DNA of 64,000 nucleotides from Myxococcus eversor (lineage in GTDB: Bacteria > Myxococcota > Myxococcia > Myxococcales > Myxococcaceae). A model generated the notes under the pieces. It was not told the origin of the DNA. It did not search any database and saw only the letters and a program-made list of their open reading frames with translations. The stretch's first letter is position 1; every line of letters begins with the position of its first letter. Positions 1 through 8,500 of this stretch are shown in pieces. The DNA is taken from the NCBI RefSeq assembly GCF_010894455.1, contig NZ_JAAIXY010000002.1:614962-678961 (forward strand), written 5' to 3'. Made by a program: the position numbers and the translations under genes.

Positions 1-414
1 GGCCGATGGTGAGCACGCGCTCCCAGCGCAGGGGCTTCACCAACCGGTCCAGGCTCACGCCCCGGATGAACTCCGAGACGAGGTAGGGCTGCTCGTCGAG
101 CTGTCCCACCCGGTAGAGCGTGACGACATTGGGGTGCTGGATGCGCGCGGCGGCACGGGCCTCGACGAGGAAGCGGGCCAGGGCATTGGGGCCGAGCGAG
201 GGGATGAACTTCACCGCCACCGGGCGTTCGAGGAGCGTGTCCTGGGCCAGGTACACGCGGCCGGTCCGCCCTCGACCGATGGGCCGCACGATTCGGTACT
301 CGTCGAACTCCAGGGGCGGCGCCCACGCGTCTGGCGGCGAGGCTGCAGGGATTCCCACCAGGAGGGCGTATGCATCCCCGCTGGGAACGGCAACCCTCCC
401 CGGCGTGGAACACC
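1..414 (-). CDS. Serine/threonine protein kinase, N-terminal part (cut by window edge)
   Basis: The reverse strand encodes the N-lobe of a Hanks-type protein kinase: a glycine loop (IGRGRTGRVYLAQD), the VAVKF lysine that anchors ATP, then RFLVEARAAARIQHPNV (helix C region) and LVSEFIRGVSLDRL at the hinge. The gene runs off the window before the catalytic HRD and DFG motifs. The start is uncertain: GTG at 414 gives a long leader, GTG at 326 starts just before the kinase fold, and GTG at 464 is also in frame. It lies just downstream of a receiver-domain gene on the same strand, so the two may be co-transcribed. Substrates cannot be inferred. Confidence 0.85.
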
Positions 415-478
415 TCCGGGCGCGGTAGAGGGGCTCTGGGAAGTGTCAGGTGGTGGGCATTCACCCTTCGCTACGGAC

Positions 479-949
479 TCAGCCCTCCTGGCCTTCCCGC
501 TTACGCGCCTTGCTCGGCTTGAGCATGTTGCGGATCTTGTTTTCCAGGTCCTGAGGCAGGCACGGCTTGGCGACGAACTCGTCGGCGCCGGCTTCACGTG
601 CGTGCTCCGCGTTGCCGGCGAGGACGTGTCCCGTCAGGGCCATCACTGGGATGTCGCGAGTACGCAGGTCCTGCTTGATGCGCCGGGTGGCTTCCCAGCC
701 GTCCATGACGGGCAGGGACAGGTCCATGAGGATGATGTCCGGCTCGTTCGACTGGGCCTTCTCCACCGCCTCCATGCCATCGCGGGCGGTATCCACCTCG
801 AAGCCGACGAACTCCAGATACTCCGCATACATCTCGCGGGCATCGTCGAAGTCATCGACGACCAGGACCCGCCTGCGTCCCCCCTGGGACGCGTCCGGGC
901 TTGTGCCCGGCACCAGCTCTTCGGAAGTGGGGGTGGCCGTGCGCGTCAT
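479..949 (-). CDS. Single-domain response regulator (receiver only)
   Basis: A 156-residue protein with one CheY-like receiver and no output domain. The acidic pair is in VLVVDDFDD (D32, D33), the phospho-acceptor is D76 in LMDLSLP, and the switch residues T106 (ALTG) and K128 (AKPC) are present. The first 25 residues are a polar leader. The ATG at 949 is preferred over an upstream in-frame start at 1048, because the extra 33 residues look non-coding. It precedes the truncated kinase gene by a short gap. With no DNA-binding domain it should act through protein contacts; the partner kinase is not evident. Confidence 0.9.
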   Translation of the reverse strand: MTRTATPTSEELVPGTSPDASQGGRRRVLVVDDFDDAREMYAEYLEFVGFEVDTARDGMEAVEKAQSNEPDIILMDLSLPVMDGWEATRRIKQDLRTRDIPVMALTGHVLAGNAEHAREAGADEFVAKPCLPQDLENKIRNMLKPSKARKREGQEG

Positions 950-1043
950 GGAACAGGCGCCTCGTGTGTAGGGGAACAGCGGTGGACAATCTATGCACGC
1001 ATCCACCCTGGCGCCCACCCCACCGCGACTCGGGAACCCCCTG

Positions 1044-1069
1044 CCCACCGTTCAATGGAGAACGGTGGG
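1044..1069 (-). terminator. Hairpin downstream of the propeller-like lipoprotein gene
   Basis: A perfect 10-bp inverted repeat (CCCACCGTTC / GAACGGTGGG) with a 6-base loop lies 36 bases past the stop of the minus-strand gene ending at 1105. No T-tract follows, so termination is inferred from stem strength and position only. Confidence 0.5.
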
Positions 1070-1104
1070 GGACACATCACCACCGCACAGGCACGCGGAT
1101 CAGC

Positions 1105-2901
1105 TCACTCGTTGGAGATGTAGACCCGGATGGGCCACACGTTCGGCGCGGTGGATTCGGCCCGAACCATGAGGACGCGGCCCGAAGGCATGACCGCGAA
1201 CAAGGGATACTTGCTTCGGGCTCCCTCAGGAAGGGGCCGGAGCAGCCCTCCCCAATCCTCCCAGGCCCCATCACGCAAGCGGCGGACATAAAACGACTCT
1301 GCCTGCTCCGGGACTTCCGCCTCTCGCAACAGGACCACCGGGTTTCCTGCCGGGTCCAAGGACAATCCCAAGGCGGCAACCTGCGTCGCTCCCGCGAAGC
1401 GGCCCGCCATCGGTGCCCCAAGCTGAACCCAATCCAATCCATCCCATGCGCGAAGCCGGACCTCATCCCCAGAAGAAGCCAGGAGGTTGAGGGGACGCTC
1501 CAAGGCATCCAACCCCCATACACCCCCGGGATTCTGGGAAGGAAGGGGAATGGCCTGCCAGCTTCCCGCCTGCCACCGTCGCATGTATCCCCAATCATCT
1601 CCCGTGGTGCTCCACTCGGTCCACCTCACGAGAGGGCCCTGCGCACCACGAAAGTCCATGCGCGGCCCTATCATCGACGCTGTCGGGACCACCTTGAGCG
1701 CCGCTCCCAACTGAGACCAGTGGTCGCTCTCCCATCTCCAGACCAAGAGCTGAGATCCCTCAAAGTTCCCCGAGGCGAAGCCCAGATACCACTGCCCTGC
1801 CGCGCTCCTACCCAGGGCGACACTCCAGGGATTGAGTGGGCTTGGAACGGGCGCACCCATGGCTTCCCAACCTGTTCCGTTCCAACGATGCACATAGACC
1901 ACCGAGCCGTGAAATTCGCTCCAGGCCACGACGGGCTCATCGTTGGCATCCAATGCAAGGGCAAGGCCCGTAGGAAGCTGAGAGGGAGAGTCCGTGCGCA
2001 ACCCGGCTCCCAACAACTCCCAGGTCTCTCCGGTCCACCGGCGCACGTACACCCCGTTTCGGAGCTCATCGACCCAGGCCACGACCGGCCGTCCAGCAGT
2101 GTCCAACTGGAGCGCCTCATAGAGCGCTGACGTGTCTGTCCTCGACTCCGTGAACAAGAAATCGCCGAGCGGCAAGAAGCCAGGCAGGGACCAACTCCAC
2201 GCCTCCCCGGCCGGCACTGAGTTGCCCGCCACGTCCGTCACCGAGTCAGCGAACATCACCTTCACGAGCACATCGAGTGGAGGACGTGAAAGCGGACTCA
2301 CGGTCACCGTCGTTCCATCGACGGAGAGGGACACGTCCGCGGCGATGATGTTCGCGCCCGCGAACATCCGAACGGAAGTCGAATGGACGGTCGCCGAATC
2401 CAACCGCTCCGAGAAGACGGCCTGGACCACATGATTCACGGGAACCAAGGCAGCACCTGTCGAAGGAGTGCGCGAAACCCATGACGGAGCAGACCGGTCC
2501 ACGGTGAGCGGTTGCGGCGCGCTAAGAAACACCTTGGAACCAAGAGTCGCGCGAATGTGCAGCACGTGTTGTCCCTCCGCGAGGCCTTGGGTATCCAACT
2601 GCTTCATGTACGGGGGGAGGAGCGTCGCCACGCTCTCGCCATCGACCAACAGCTCCACCAACTCTGGAGTGGGGCCATTCAACTCAACCGACACACCGAG
2701 GGAACCATTCGTGGCGGTCCTCGACGTGACGAGCACCAACTGCAGAGAGGGCACACCTGAATCGGGCGTCGAGGCATCTCCTGGCGCGACAGGCCCTGCG
2801 TCCGTGTCTTCAGCGACGGGTTGGACTTCAGGAATGTCGATGCAGGCTCCCGCCATGAGCCCCAGGAAGATGAAAGAGACGCGAAGAAAGGAAAGGGACA
2901 T
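1105..2901 (-). CDS. Outer-membrane lipoprotein with Ig-like domain and six W-rich repeats
   Basis: The N-terminus is a lipoprotein signal (MSLSFLRV...GLMAGAC). A short acidic linker follows, then a bacterial Ig-like/SbsA-like domain (AVFSERLDSATV...VTDVAGNSVPAG). The C-terminal half carries about six degenerate repeats of the form V-x-R-W-x-G-x-x-W-x-x-L-G (for example YVRRWTGETWELLGAGL and VYVHRWNGTGWEAMGAPV), separated by segments such as GRPVVAW and GNPVVLL; this suggests a beta-propeller. ATG 2901 is the chosen start; an in-frame TTG at 2919 adds six residues. No enzymatic motif is visible; carbohydrate or surface binding is only a guess. Confidence 0.8.
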   Translation of the reverse strand: MSLSFLRVSFIFLGLMAGACIDIPEVQPVAEDTDAGPVAPGDASTPDSGVPSLQLVLVTSRTATNGSLGVSVELNGPTPELVELLVDGESVATLLPPYMKQLDTQGLAEGQHVLHIRATLGSKVFLSAPQPLTVDRSAPSWVSRTPSTGAALVPVNHVVQAVFSERLDSATVHSTSVRMFAGANIIAADVSLSVDGTTVTVSPLSRPPLDVLVKVMFADSVTDVAGNSVPAGEAWSWSLPGFLPLGDFLFTESRTDTSALYEALQLDTAGRPVVAWVDELRNGVYVRRWTGETWELLGAGLRTDSPSQLPTGLALALDANDEPVVAWSEFHGSVVYVHRWNGTGWEAMGAPVPSPLNPWSVALGRSAAGQWYLGFASGNFEGSQLLVWRWESDHWSQLGAALKVVPTASMIGPRMDFRGAQGPLVRWTEWSTTGDDWGYMRRWQAGSWQAIPLPSQNPGGVWGLDALERPLNLLASSGDEVRLRAWDGLDWVQLGAPMAGRFAGATQVAALGLSLDPAGNPVVLLREAEVPEQAESFYVRRLRDGAWEDWGGLLRPLPEGARSKYPLFAVMPSGRVLMVRAESTAPNVWPIRVYISNE

Positions 2902-3060
2902 GGTGTGAAGCCGTGGCAAGCCCTGTTCCAGCTCAAGGCAGGCGCCGAAAGCCCCTCATGCCAGGAAGCAGGTGCGCGCCTGGGTGTGGAGCGCCAGGAA
3001 TGCGTATCCCGGAACATGGACTCGCGTCTACGCACCAGGATTTGGACCCAGAAACACCAA

Positions 3061-3088
3061 CGCCTCCGTGAGCAAGCTCACGGAGGCG
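3061..3088 (-). terminator. Strong terminator hairpin after the carboxypeptidase-like lipoprotein gene
   Basis: A 13-bp perfect stem (CGCCTCCGTGAGC and its complement) with only AA between the arms sits 51 bases past the stop of the gene ending at 3139. On the minus strand it is followed by TTGGTGTTTC, a weak T-rich tail. Confidence 0.7.
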
Positions 3089-3138
3089 CGGTCATGATTC
3101 ATTGAAGCAATGTCGAAGGGCTCAAGCCCTGTCGGATG

Positions 3139-4803
3139 TTACGGAGCAGGCACCGGAACCGGCTGGGTCGCGATGCTATTGACCGTCAGGTCCACGGTGA
3201 GCGGCTGGCCCCAGATGCTCTGGTAGGTCTCGGTGACACCACGCTCCGCCAGCTTCGAGAACGCGACCTGCATCGACGTGGTGCTCGGGATGATTCCCAC
3301 GCCAGAGTAGACGAACGAGTAACGGGTGCTGTACCCCGAGGTGGTGATGGGGAAGACAGGCAACTCGGGCTGCTGCACACGAGTCTGGTAGGGAGCCGTG
3401 GGCTCGTTGATGCTCAGCACGAAACCCTGACCACTGTAGTTGCCCACTTCGCCAAACGACCCACGACCCACGGTCCCGTTGTTGTCGATGTCGACGTTGA
3501 AGAAGACCTGCACCTTCGAACCGTCAGCGAACACGGGCGGAGTGAAGAGGGGGGAGCTGAAGTTGATGTAGACGAGCTCACCCGTGTTGAGCTGCTGCGA
3601 GGTGGGCGCCGTCAACGACGTCTCCTGATAACGCGCCTCCGCGATGGTCACCGGCGTCACGGTGCCGGTCTCGCCACCGAAGAAGAAGCCGGTGCGGGAG
3701 TAGAGGTTGCCGGTCTCCGCGGAGACAGCGCGCAGGTCCAGGTTGTACTCCTTGCCCGTCTGCACCACGCCGTTGCCCGGCGTGACAGTGGCGCTGTAGC
3801 CACCATTGCCCAGAGCCACGGTGACGGGCAGCGCCTCCTTGGCGTACTCGTCCGTCAGACGCACCAGCAAGGAGCTCGGCTGCACGGGGTGGTTGAAGTA
3901 CAGGTAGATGGGCTCGCCCGGCCGCACCATGTTGCGCAGCGGATGCGGATCCGCGGCACCCCGCAGCATCGCCACGTTGCTGCCCTCGACGGTCAGCGTC
4001 GCGTTCGTCGGCCGCGAGTTGGGCAGGTTGATGAGGCGCGTGGTCCCAGAGGCCACCACGTCGCTGGCGAAGTAGCTGCTCACGTAGCCGTTGGTCTCCG
4101 GCACGCCGTCACTGTTGGAGTCCACCGCGGACACCCACAGCCGGTACTGGCCCTGGTTCAGGCGCGCCAGTTCCTGCGCGGCCGGGATGCCCTGGAACAC
4201 CAGCGCGCCCTGGTCGTCGGACGTCGCCTCGACGACCACCGTGCTCACCACGCGCGTGGTGCTGTCGTTGTTCGCCAGGATGATGGTGCCCGCGGGCGAG
4301 GCCTCGAGCGTCGCGCGCACGTTCGCCGCGGGACGGCCCTGCGGCGTCACCAGCAGGAAGCGCAGCGAGCCGTCGAGTCGCGTCAGCGTCACGGGGCCGA
4401 AGCTCACGTTCGCGTTGTTGATGGGCACGTTGCCCGCCGACGACGGAATCGTCGACGTGGCCCGCAGCGTGGCATAGCCCGCCTTGGTGAAGGTCAGCAG
4501 CACCTGGGAGCCGGCCGGGACGTCCTTGAACTCGAAGTTGCCCTTCGCATCCGTCGTCCCAGCGAGCGGATCCGCGGAGCTGCCGATGGTGATTTCCACC
4601 GAGGCCTCGGCGAGCGGCTTCAGGTCCGTGCTCAACACCTGGCCCGACACCGTCCCCTTCGGCGTCGCGGGCGTCACCACCGTCACGCTGTCCGGCTCAC
4701 GGATACCGTCGGCGATGCCGTCACCGTTCTCGTCCTTGAAATCATCACCGCACCCCAGCGCCAAGAACGGCACCACGGCCATGACCAGATGCTTCTTCAT
4801 CAT
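3139..4803 (-). CDS. Lipoprotein with carboxypeptidase-regulatory-like and Ig-like domains
   Basis: A 554-residue exported lipoprotein. The signal MMKKHLVMAVVPFLALGC ends in a lipobox, and GDDFKDENGDGIADG resembles a calcium-binding loop. Residues about 45-120 form a carboxypeptidase-regulatory-like fold (VSGQVLSTDLKPLAEASVEI ... DAKGNFEFKDVPAG). A second beta domain and an Ig-like segment (PIYLYFNHPVQPSS) follow. Two adjacent ATGs (4803, 4800) follow the Shine-Dalgarno AAGGTGGGG; either may serve. No catalytic residues are seen. The next gene upstream is divergent, so the space between 4804 and 5069 must carry its promoter. Confidence 0.8.
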   Translation of the reverse strand: MMKKHLVMAVVPFLALGCGDDFKDENGDGIADGIREPDSVTVVTPATPKGTVSGQVLSTDLKPLAEASVEITIGSSADPLAGTTDAKGNFEFKDVPAGSQVLLTFTKAGYATLRATSTIPSSAGNVPINNANVSFGPVTLTRLDGSLRFLLVTPQGRPAANVRATLEASPAGTIILANNDSTTRVVSTVVVEATSDDQGALVFQGIPAAQELARLNQGQYRLWVSAVDSNSDGVPETNGYVSSYFASDVVASGTTRLINLPNSRPTNATLTVEGSNVAMLRGAADPHPLRNMVRPGEPIYLYFNHPVQPSSLLVRLTDEYAKEALPVTVALGNGGYSATVTPGNGVVQTGKEYNLDLRAVSAETGNLYSRTGFFFGGETGTVTPVTIAEARYQETSLTAPTSQQLNTGELVYINFSSPLFTPPVFADGSKVQVFFNVDIDNNGTVGRGSFGEVGNYSGQGFVLSINEPTAPYQTRVQQPELPVFPITTSGYSTRYSFVYSGVGIIPSTTSMQVAFSKLAERGVTETYQSIWGQPLTVDLTVNSIATQPVPVPAP

Positions 4804-5069
4804 CCCCACCTTGAAAAGATTTGCTTGAGCTCTCACGCCCCCAACCATGAAAGAGCGTGGGGCGGACACTCTCCGACCCGGCCCCTTCACGTCAAGCAGG
4901 CGACAGTCGCACTCCCCCTCGCCCCAAACCGCGAACACCACGCCCTGGGGCGATCACAACACACCCCTCCCATTCTCTTAGTTTCCAGAGGGTCTGACGA
5001 GACCCTCCCTTGCGCGATGCGTCTTCAGAGCGCCCTGCCCTGGCGAAAAACGACTGCTACGGTGGCCCC

Positions 5070-5513
5070 ATGGTGGATGTGAATGAGCCGTGTCTCGGCT
5101 GTGCCATCACACGCGGCGAGCACCGCCCCGTGGGGGGCATCCTGGCCCGGGCTCCAGGGCTGGTGCTGCATGGCGTCGCGGGCCCCAGTCCCGTTCCCGG
5201 CTGGGTCGTCATCTCCAGCGAGCAACATGCACGTGCCTGGTACGAGTTGGATGACGCCACGGCGCGGGAGCTGGGTGGGTTCGCCGCTCGGGTGATGCGC
5301 GCCCAACGCGAGGTGCTGGGCGCCGAGCACGCATACGCCTTCGCCATCGGCGACGTGCTCCGCCACTGCCACCTGCACCTGGTGCCGCGCTTCCGGGAGA
5401 CTCCGCGGCGACTGTGGGGCCGCGCGGTGTTCGACGCGGCCCCGGTGGATCATCTCCCCTCGGAGGCGCTGGAGGCCGCCGCTCGCTCGCTCGCCGCCGC
5501 ACTGGCGGACTGA
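5070..5513 (+). CDS. HIT family protein
   Basis: A 147-residue histidine-triad protein. The triad is in LRHCHLHLVPR (H99, H101, H103), with the expected upstream regions (WVVISSEQH, FAIGDVL) and a CxxC near the N-terminus (C8, C11). HIT proteins hydrolyse or transfer nucleotidyl groups, and H101 would be the nucleophile. The ATG at 5070 is preferred over an in-frame ATG at 5010 because homology-like sequence starts here. It lies 60 bases before the large helicase gene and may share its transcript. The natural substrate is not predictable. Confidence 0.88.
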   Translation: MVDVNEPCLGCAITRGEHRPVGGILARAPGLVLHGVAGPSPVPGWVVISSEQHARAWYELDDATARELGGFAARVMRAQREVLGAEHAYAFAIGDVLRHCHLHLVPRFRETPRRLWGRAVFDAAPVDHLPSEALEAAARSLAAALAD

Positions 5514-5573
5514 GGTCACCCTCCAGGCCCCATGGTAGACAGCGACCTCCCTCCCCTGGAGAGAGGTACCGCC

Positions 5574-8500
5574 GTGTCGTCCGAGTCCCGCAGCCGCGTC
5601 CTCGCGAAGATGCTCGAGCGGCTCTACGCCGCGCTCGCGTCCGGACCCAGCCTCAACTGCCGCCCCCACCACAGTCGCCAGCGCCTGGACCTCTCCGTGC
5701 TGAGCCGACTGGACGGCACTCCACCTCACGCGGTGCTGGCCGCGCTGCTCGGAGACAAGGCCTCGGCCCGGCTCACCGTGAAGCCGCTCCCCAAGTCGGG
5801 CTCGTCCGGACTCTCGACGTCACTCGAAGGCACTCGGGCCAGCGCGGACGACATGCGCGCGCCTCGCGTGGAACTCGAGGCCGACGACGATGAAACAGTC
5901 TCAACGTCGACGCGAGCCGAGGAGGAACAACAGGCCCTGCTGCGCAAGCTCGCGGCCATCGTCGAGGACGCCCGCATCTTCGAGCAGGACACCGGCGCGC
6001 ATGTCCTCCACGTCGGCTTCCCCTTGCTGCACCTGCCCCCGAGCACCAAGGACAAGCGCGGCTTCGGCACCCGGCGCATCCTCGCGCCCATCGCCTTCGT
6101 CCCCGTGCGCATCACCGTGAAGAAGGGACGCGCGACGGCGGTCGAGCTGGAAGGCGCCGAAGAAGGCGTGGACCGCGTCGCACCCAACACCGCGTTGCTC
6201 GCGTGGCTCGAACAACAGACGGGGGAGCGCTTCGGCGAGCTGTTCGCCGATGAGGAGGGTGTAGACCCCTGGCGCGAGGTCAACGAACTGGCGGCCCTCG
6301 TCTCCAAGGCGTTGGAGCTGCCTGCTCCAGCGACCTTCTCGCCCGAGACGCTCCTGGCTCCCGTGCCCCGCTCGGACGAGGAAGGCGCCACGGCCTCCAT
6401 CATCCCCAGCGCCGTGCTCGGCTTGTATCCGTTGTCGAATCAGAGCCTCGTGGATGACATGCGCGCGCTCGTGGACGGCGAGCCCATCTCCGGTCCGCTG
6501 GAGAGCTTCCTGCGAGTGGATGTGTCGCTCGGGCAGGTCGCTCACTCGGGCGGCGGTGAGCGGAACCTGGAGGGGCTCAAGCTCGCCGCCGAGGAACGGC
6601 TCGTCACCATCGCGGACCCTTGTCAGGCCCGTGCGGTGCGACTGGCGCGCAGCCGTCGAGGGCTCGTCATCCATGGGCCTCCTGGCACCGGCAAGTCGCA
6701 GACCATCGCCAATGCCATCGGCGACCACCTCGCCCGAGGTGAGCGGGTGCTGTTCGTCTGCGACAAACGCACGGCGCTCGACGTCGTGAAGCACCGGCTG
6801 GACCACCTGGGCCTGGGCAATCTGTGCGCCGTCGTGCACGACGCACAGAGAGATCAGCGGGACCTCTATATGGGCATCCGCGAACAGCTCGACACCCTGC
6901 CCGAAGCGCGGACCCACGCCGCCGTGACGAAGGAGCTGTCCAGCGTGGACGAGGAGATCCAAACCCTCCACGACGAGCTCAGCACCGCCGAGCGCGCCCT
7001 CTCCGAGCGCCCCGCCGGCGGCACCGCTCCCTCCTTCCACGAGTTGGTGGGCCAGTGGCTCTCCCTGGAGACTCCCGCCGCGCTCAGTCCCGCCACGTCG
7101 TCCCTCGCCTCCGCGCGGCTGGGTGATGTCATCCCGCGCGAGCGCGAGACACGCGAAGTCCTGGAGCGCGCGCTCAAGGAAGGCTACCCGGACAATCCCT
7201 GGCGCGAAGCCCTGGGCGTGGACCTGGCCACGTACCTCGCCACGCCGCTGGCCACCTGGCGCGAGCGCCTGAGCACCACGGTCGACGCGGCCCGTGACGC
7301 CGACTCCCTCGCATCCCCGAACATCCCCTCCTTTGGCGCGGAGCCCGAAGCCGAGGGCACCGCTCGCGCCCACTTCGCCGGGCAGCTTGCTCCGTTGCTG
7401 GAGACCGCGAGCCCTGAAGCGCTCGCGCGCTGGAGCGTCGCTTCCACGGACGCCGTGCGGACCGCGAAGGCCCAGCTCGATGGGCTCGCGCCCCAGGTGA
7501 AGGTGCTCTCCGAGGGGCCACTCGATACGGAACTCGCGTTGATTCAGCGTGAGCAGCCCCAGTCACTGGGCGCGCTGTCCACGGCGCTCGCCACGCTGGG
7601 CGCGTATCTGGGCATCGCCAGCAAGTGGTACGCCTTCTTCTGCTTTGCTCGGAAGGCGGGCGCTCGCAAGGTGCTCCAGCAGTTCGGCCTCACGCTGGGT
7701 GCCGCCGCCGCTGACCGTGTCAGTCGATTCCTCACTGGCGCTCGTGCCCGCGCGCTGCTGAGCGAGTTCCACCGCTCCACGCTGGCTCCGATTTCCACCA
7801 GGACGCAGAGCTCGGCCGTGGGCCTGACCTACCCCGGTGAGGCTCCGAGCTCCGCCGGAGGCCTCTCCACCTTCGCGAGCCTTCCCGATGAGCTGCTGTC
7901 GCGGGACCTGCGCACTCACAGCGCCCTCTTCGACGTACTGGGCACGCTGGACAACACGCCTCTGCTCGCCTCGTGCCGCGACGCCGTGCGCCGGGCCCTG
8001 ACGGGAGACGCCTCCGCTCGCGCCGCGCTGCTCACGGCCCTCCGTCAATCTCCCGCCCGAGGCGCGGCGGTGGCGAAACTGGAGAAGCGCCTCTCCGAAA
8101 CAGGACTCCTCTCCTCGACGTGGCTCGCCACCCGCTCGCGCGAGCTGCGCGCTGGCGCCCAACTGCTCCCCATCACCTCCGCTTTCCATGCACGTCTGTC
8201 CACCGTGGAGGGAATGCTGCGCCTGCGCTCGTTGCTGTCCGGCATGCCGCCCACGCTGGAGACCGCGGTGGAAGCCCTGGCACGCCAGGGCGTGGACGCG
8301 GACACGGGATGGACGTCCGTCCTCAAGGCCACGCTCGCCGCGGAGGCGTCCTCACGCCTGCGTGAAGACCCCGCCCTCCAGCACGTCGACGCCGAGCGCG
8401 CCCAGGCCACCCAGGCCCGATACCGCGTGCTCGAGGAGAAGAAGCGCGGACTCGTCCGCGACGCCATCCTCCACCGGTGGACGCAGCGCCAGCGCGAGCG

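Noticed and set aside
3136-5082. 648-codon plus-strand open frame
   Set aside because: Antisense to the lipoprotein gene at 3139-4803; Arg/His-rich translation typical of the opposite strand of G+C-rich genes.
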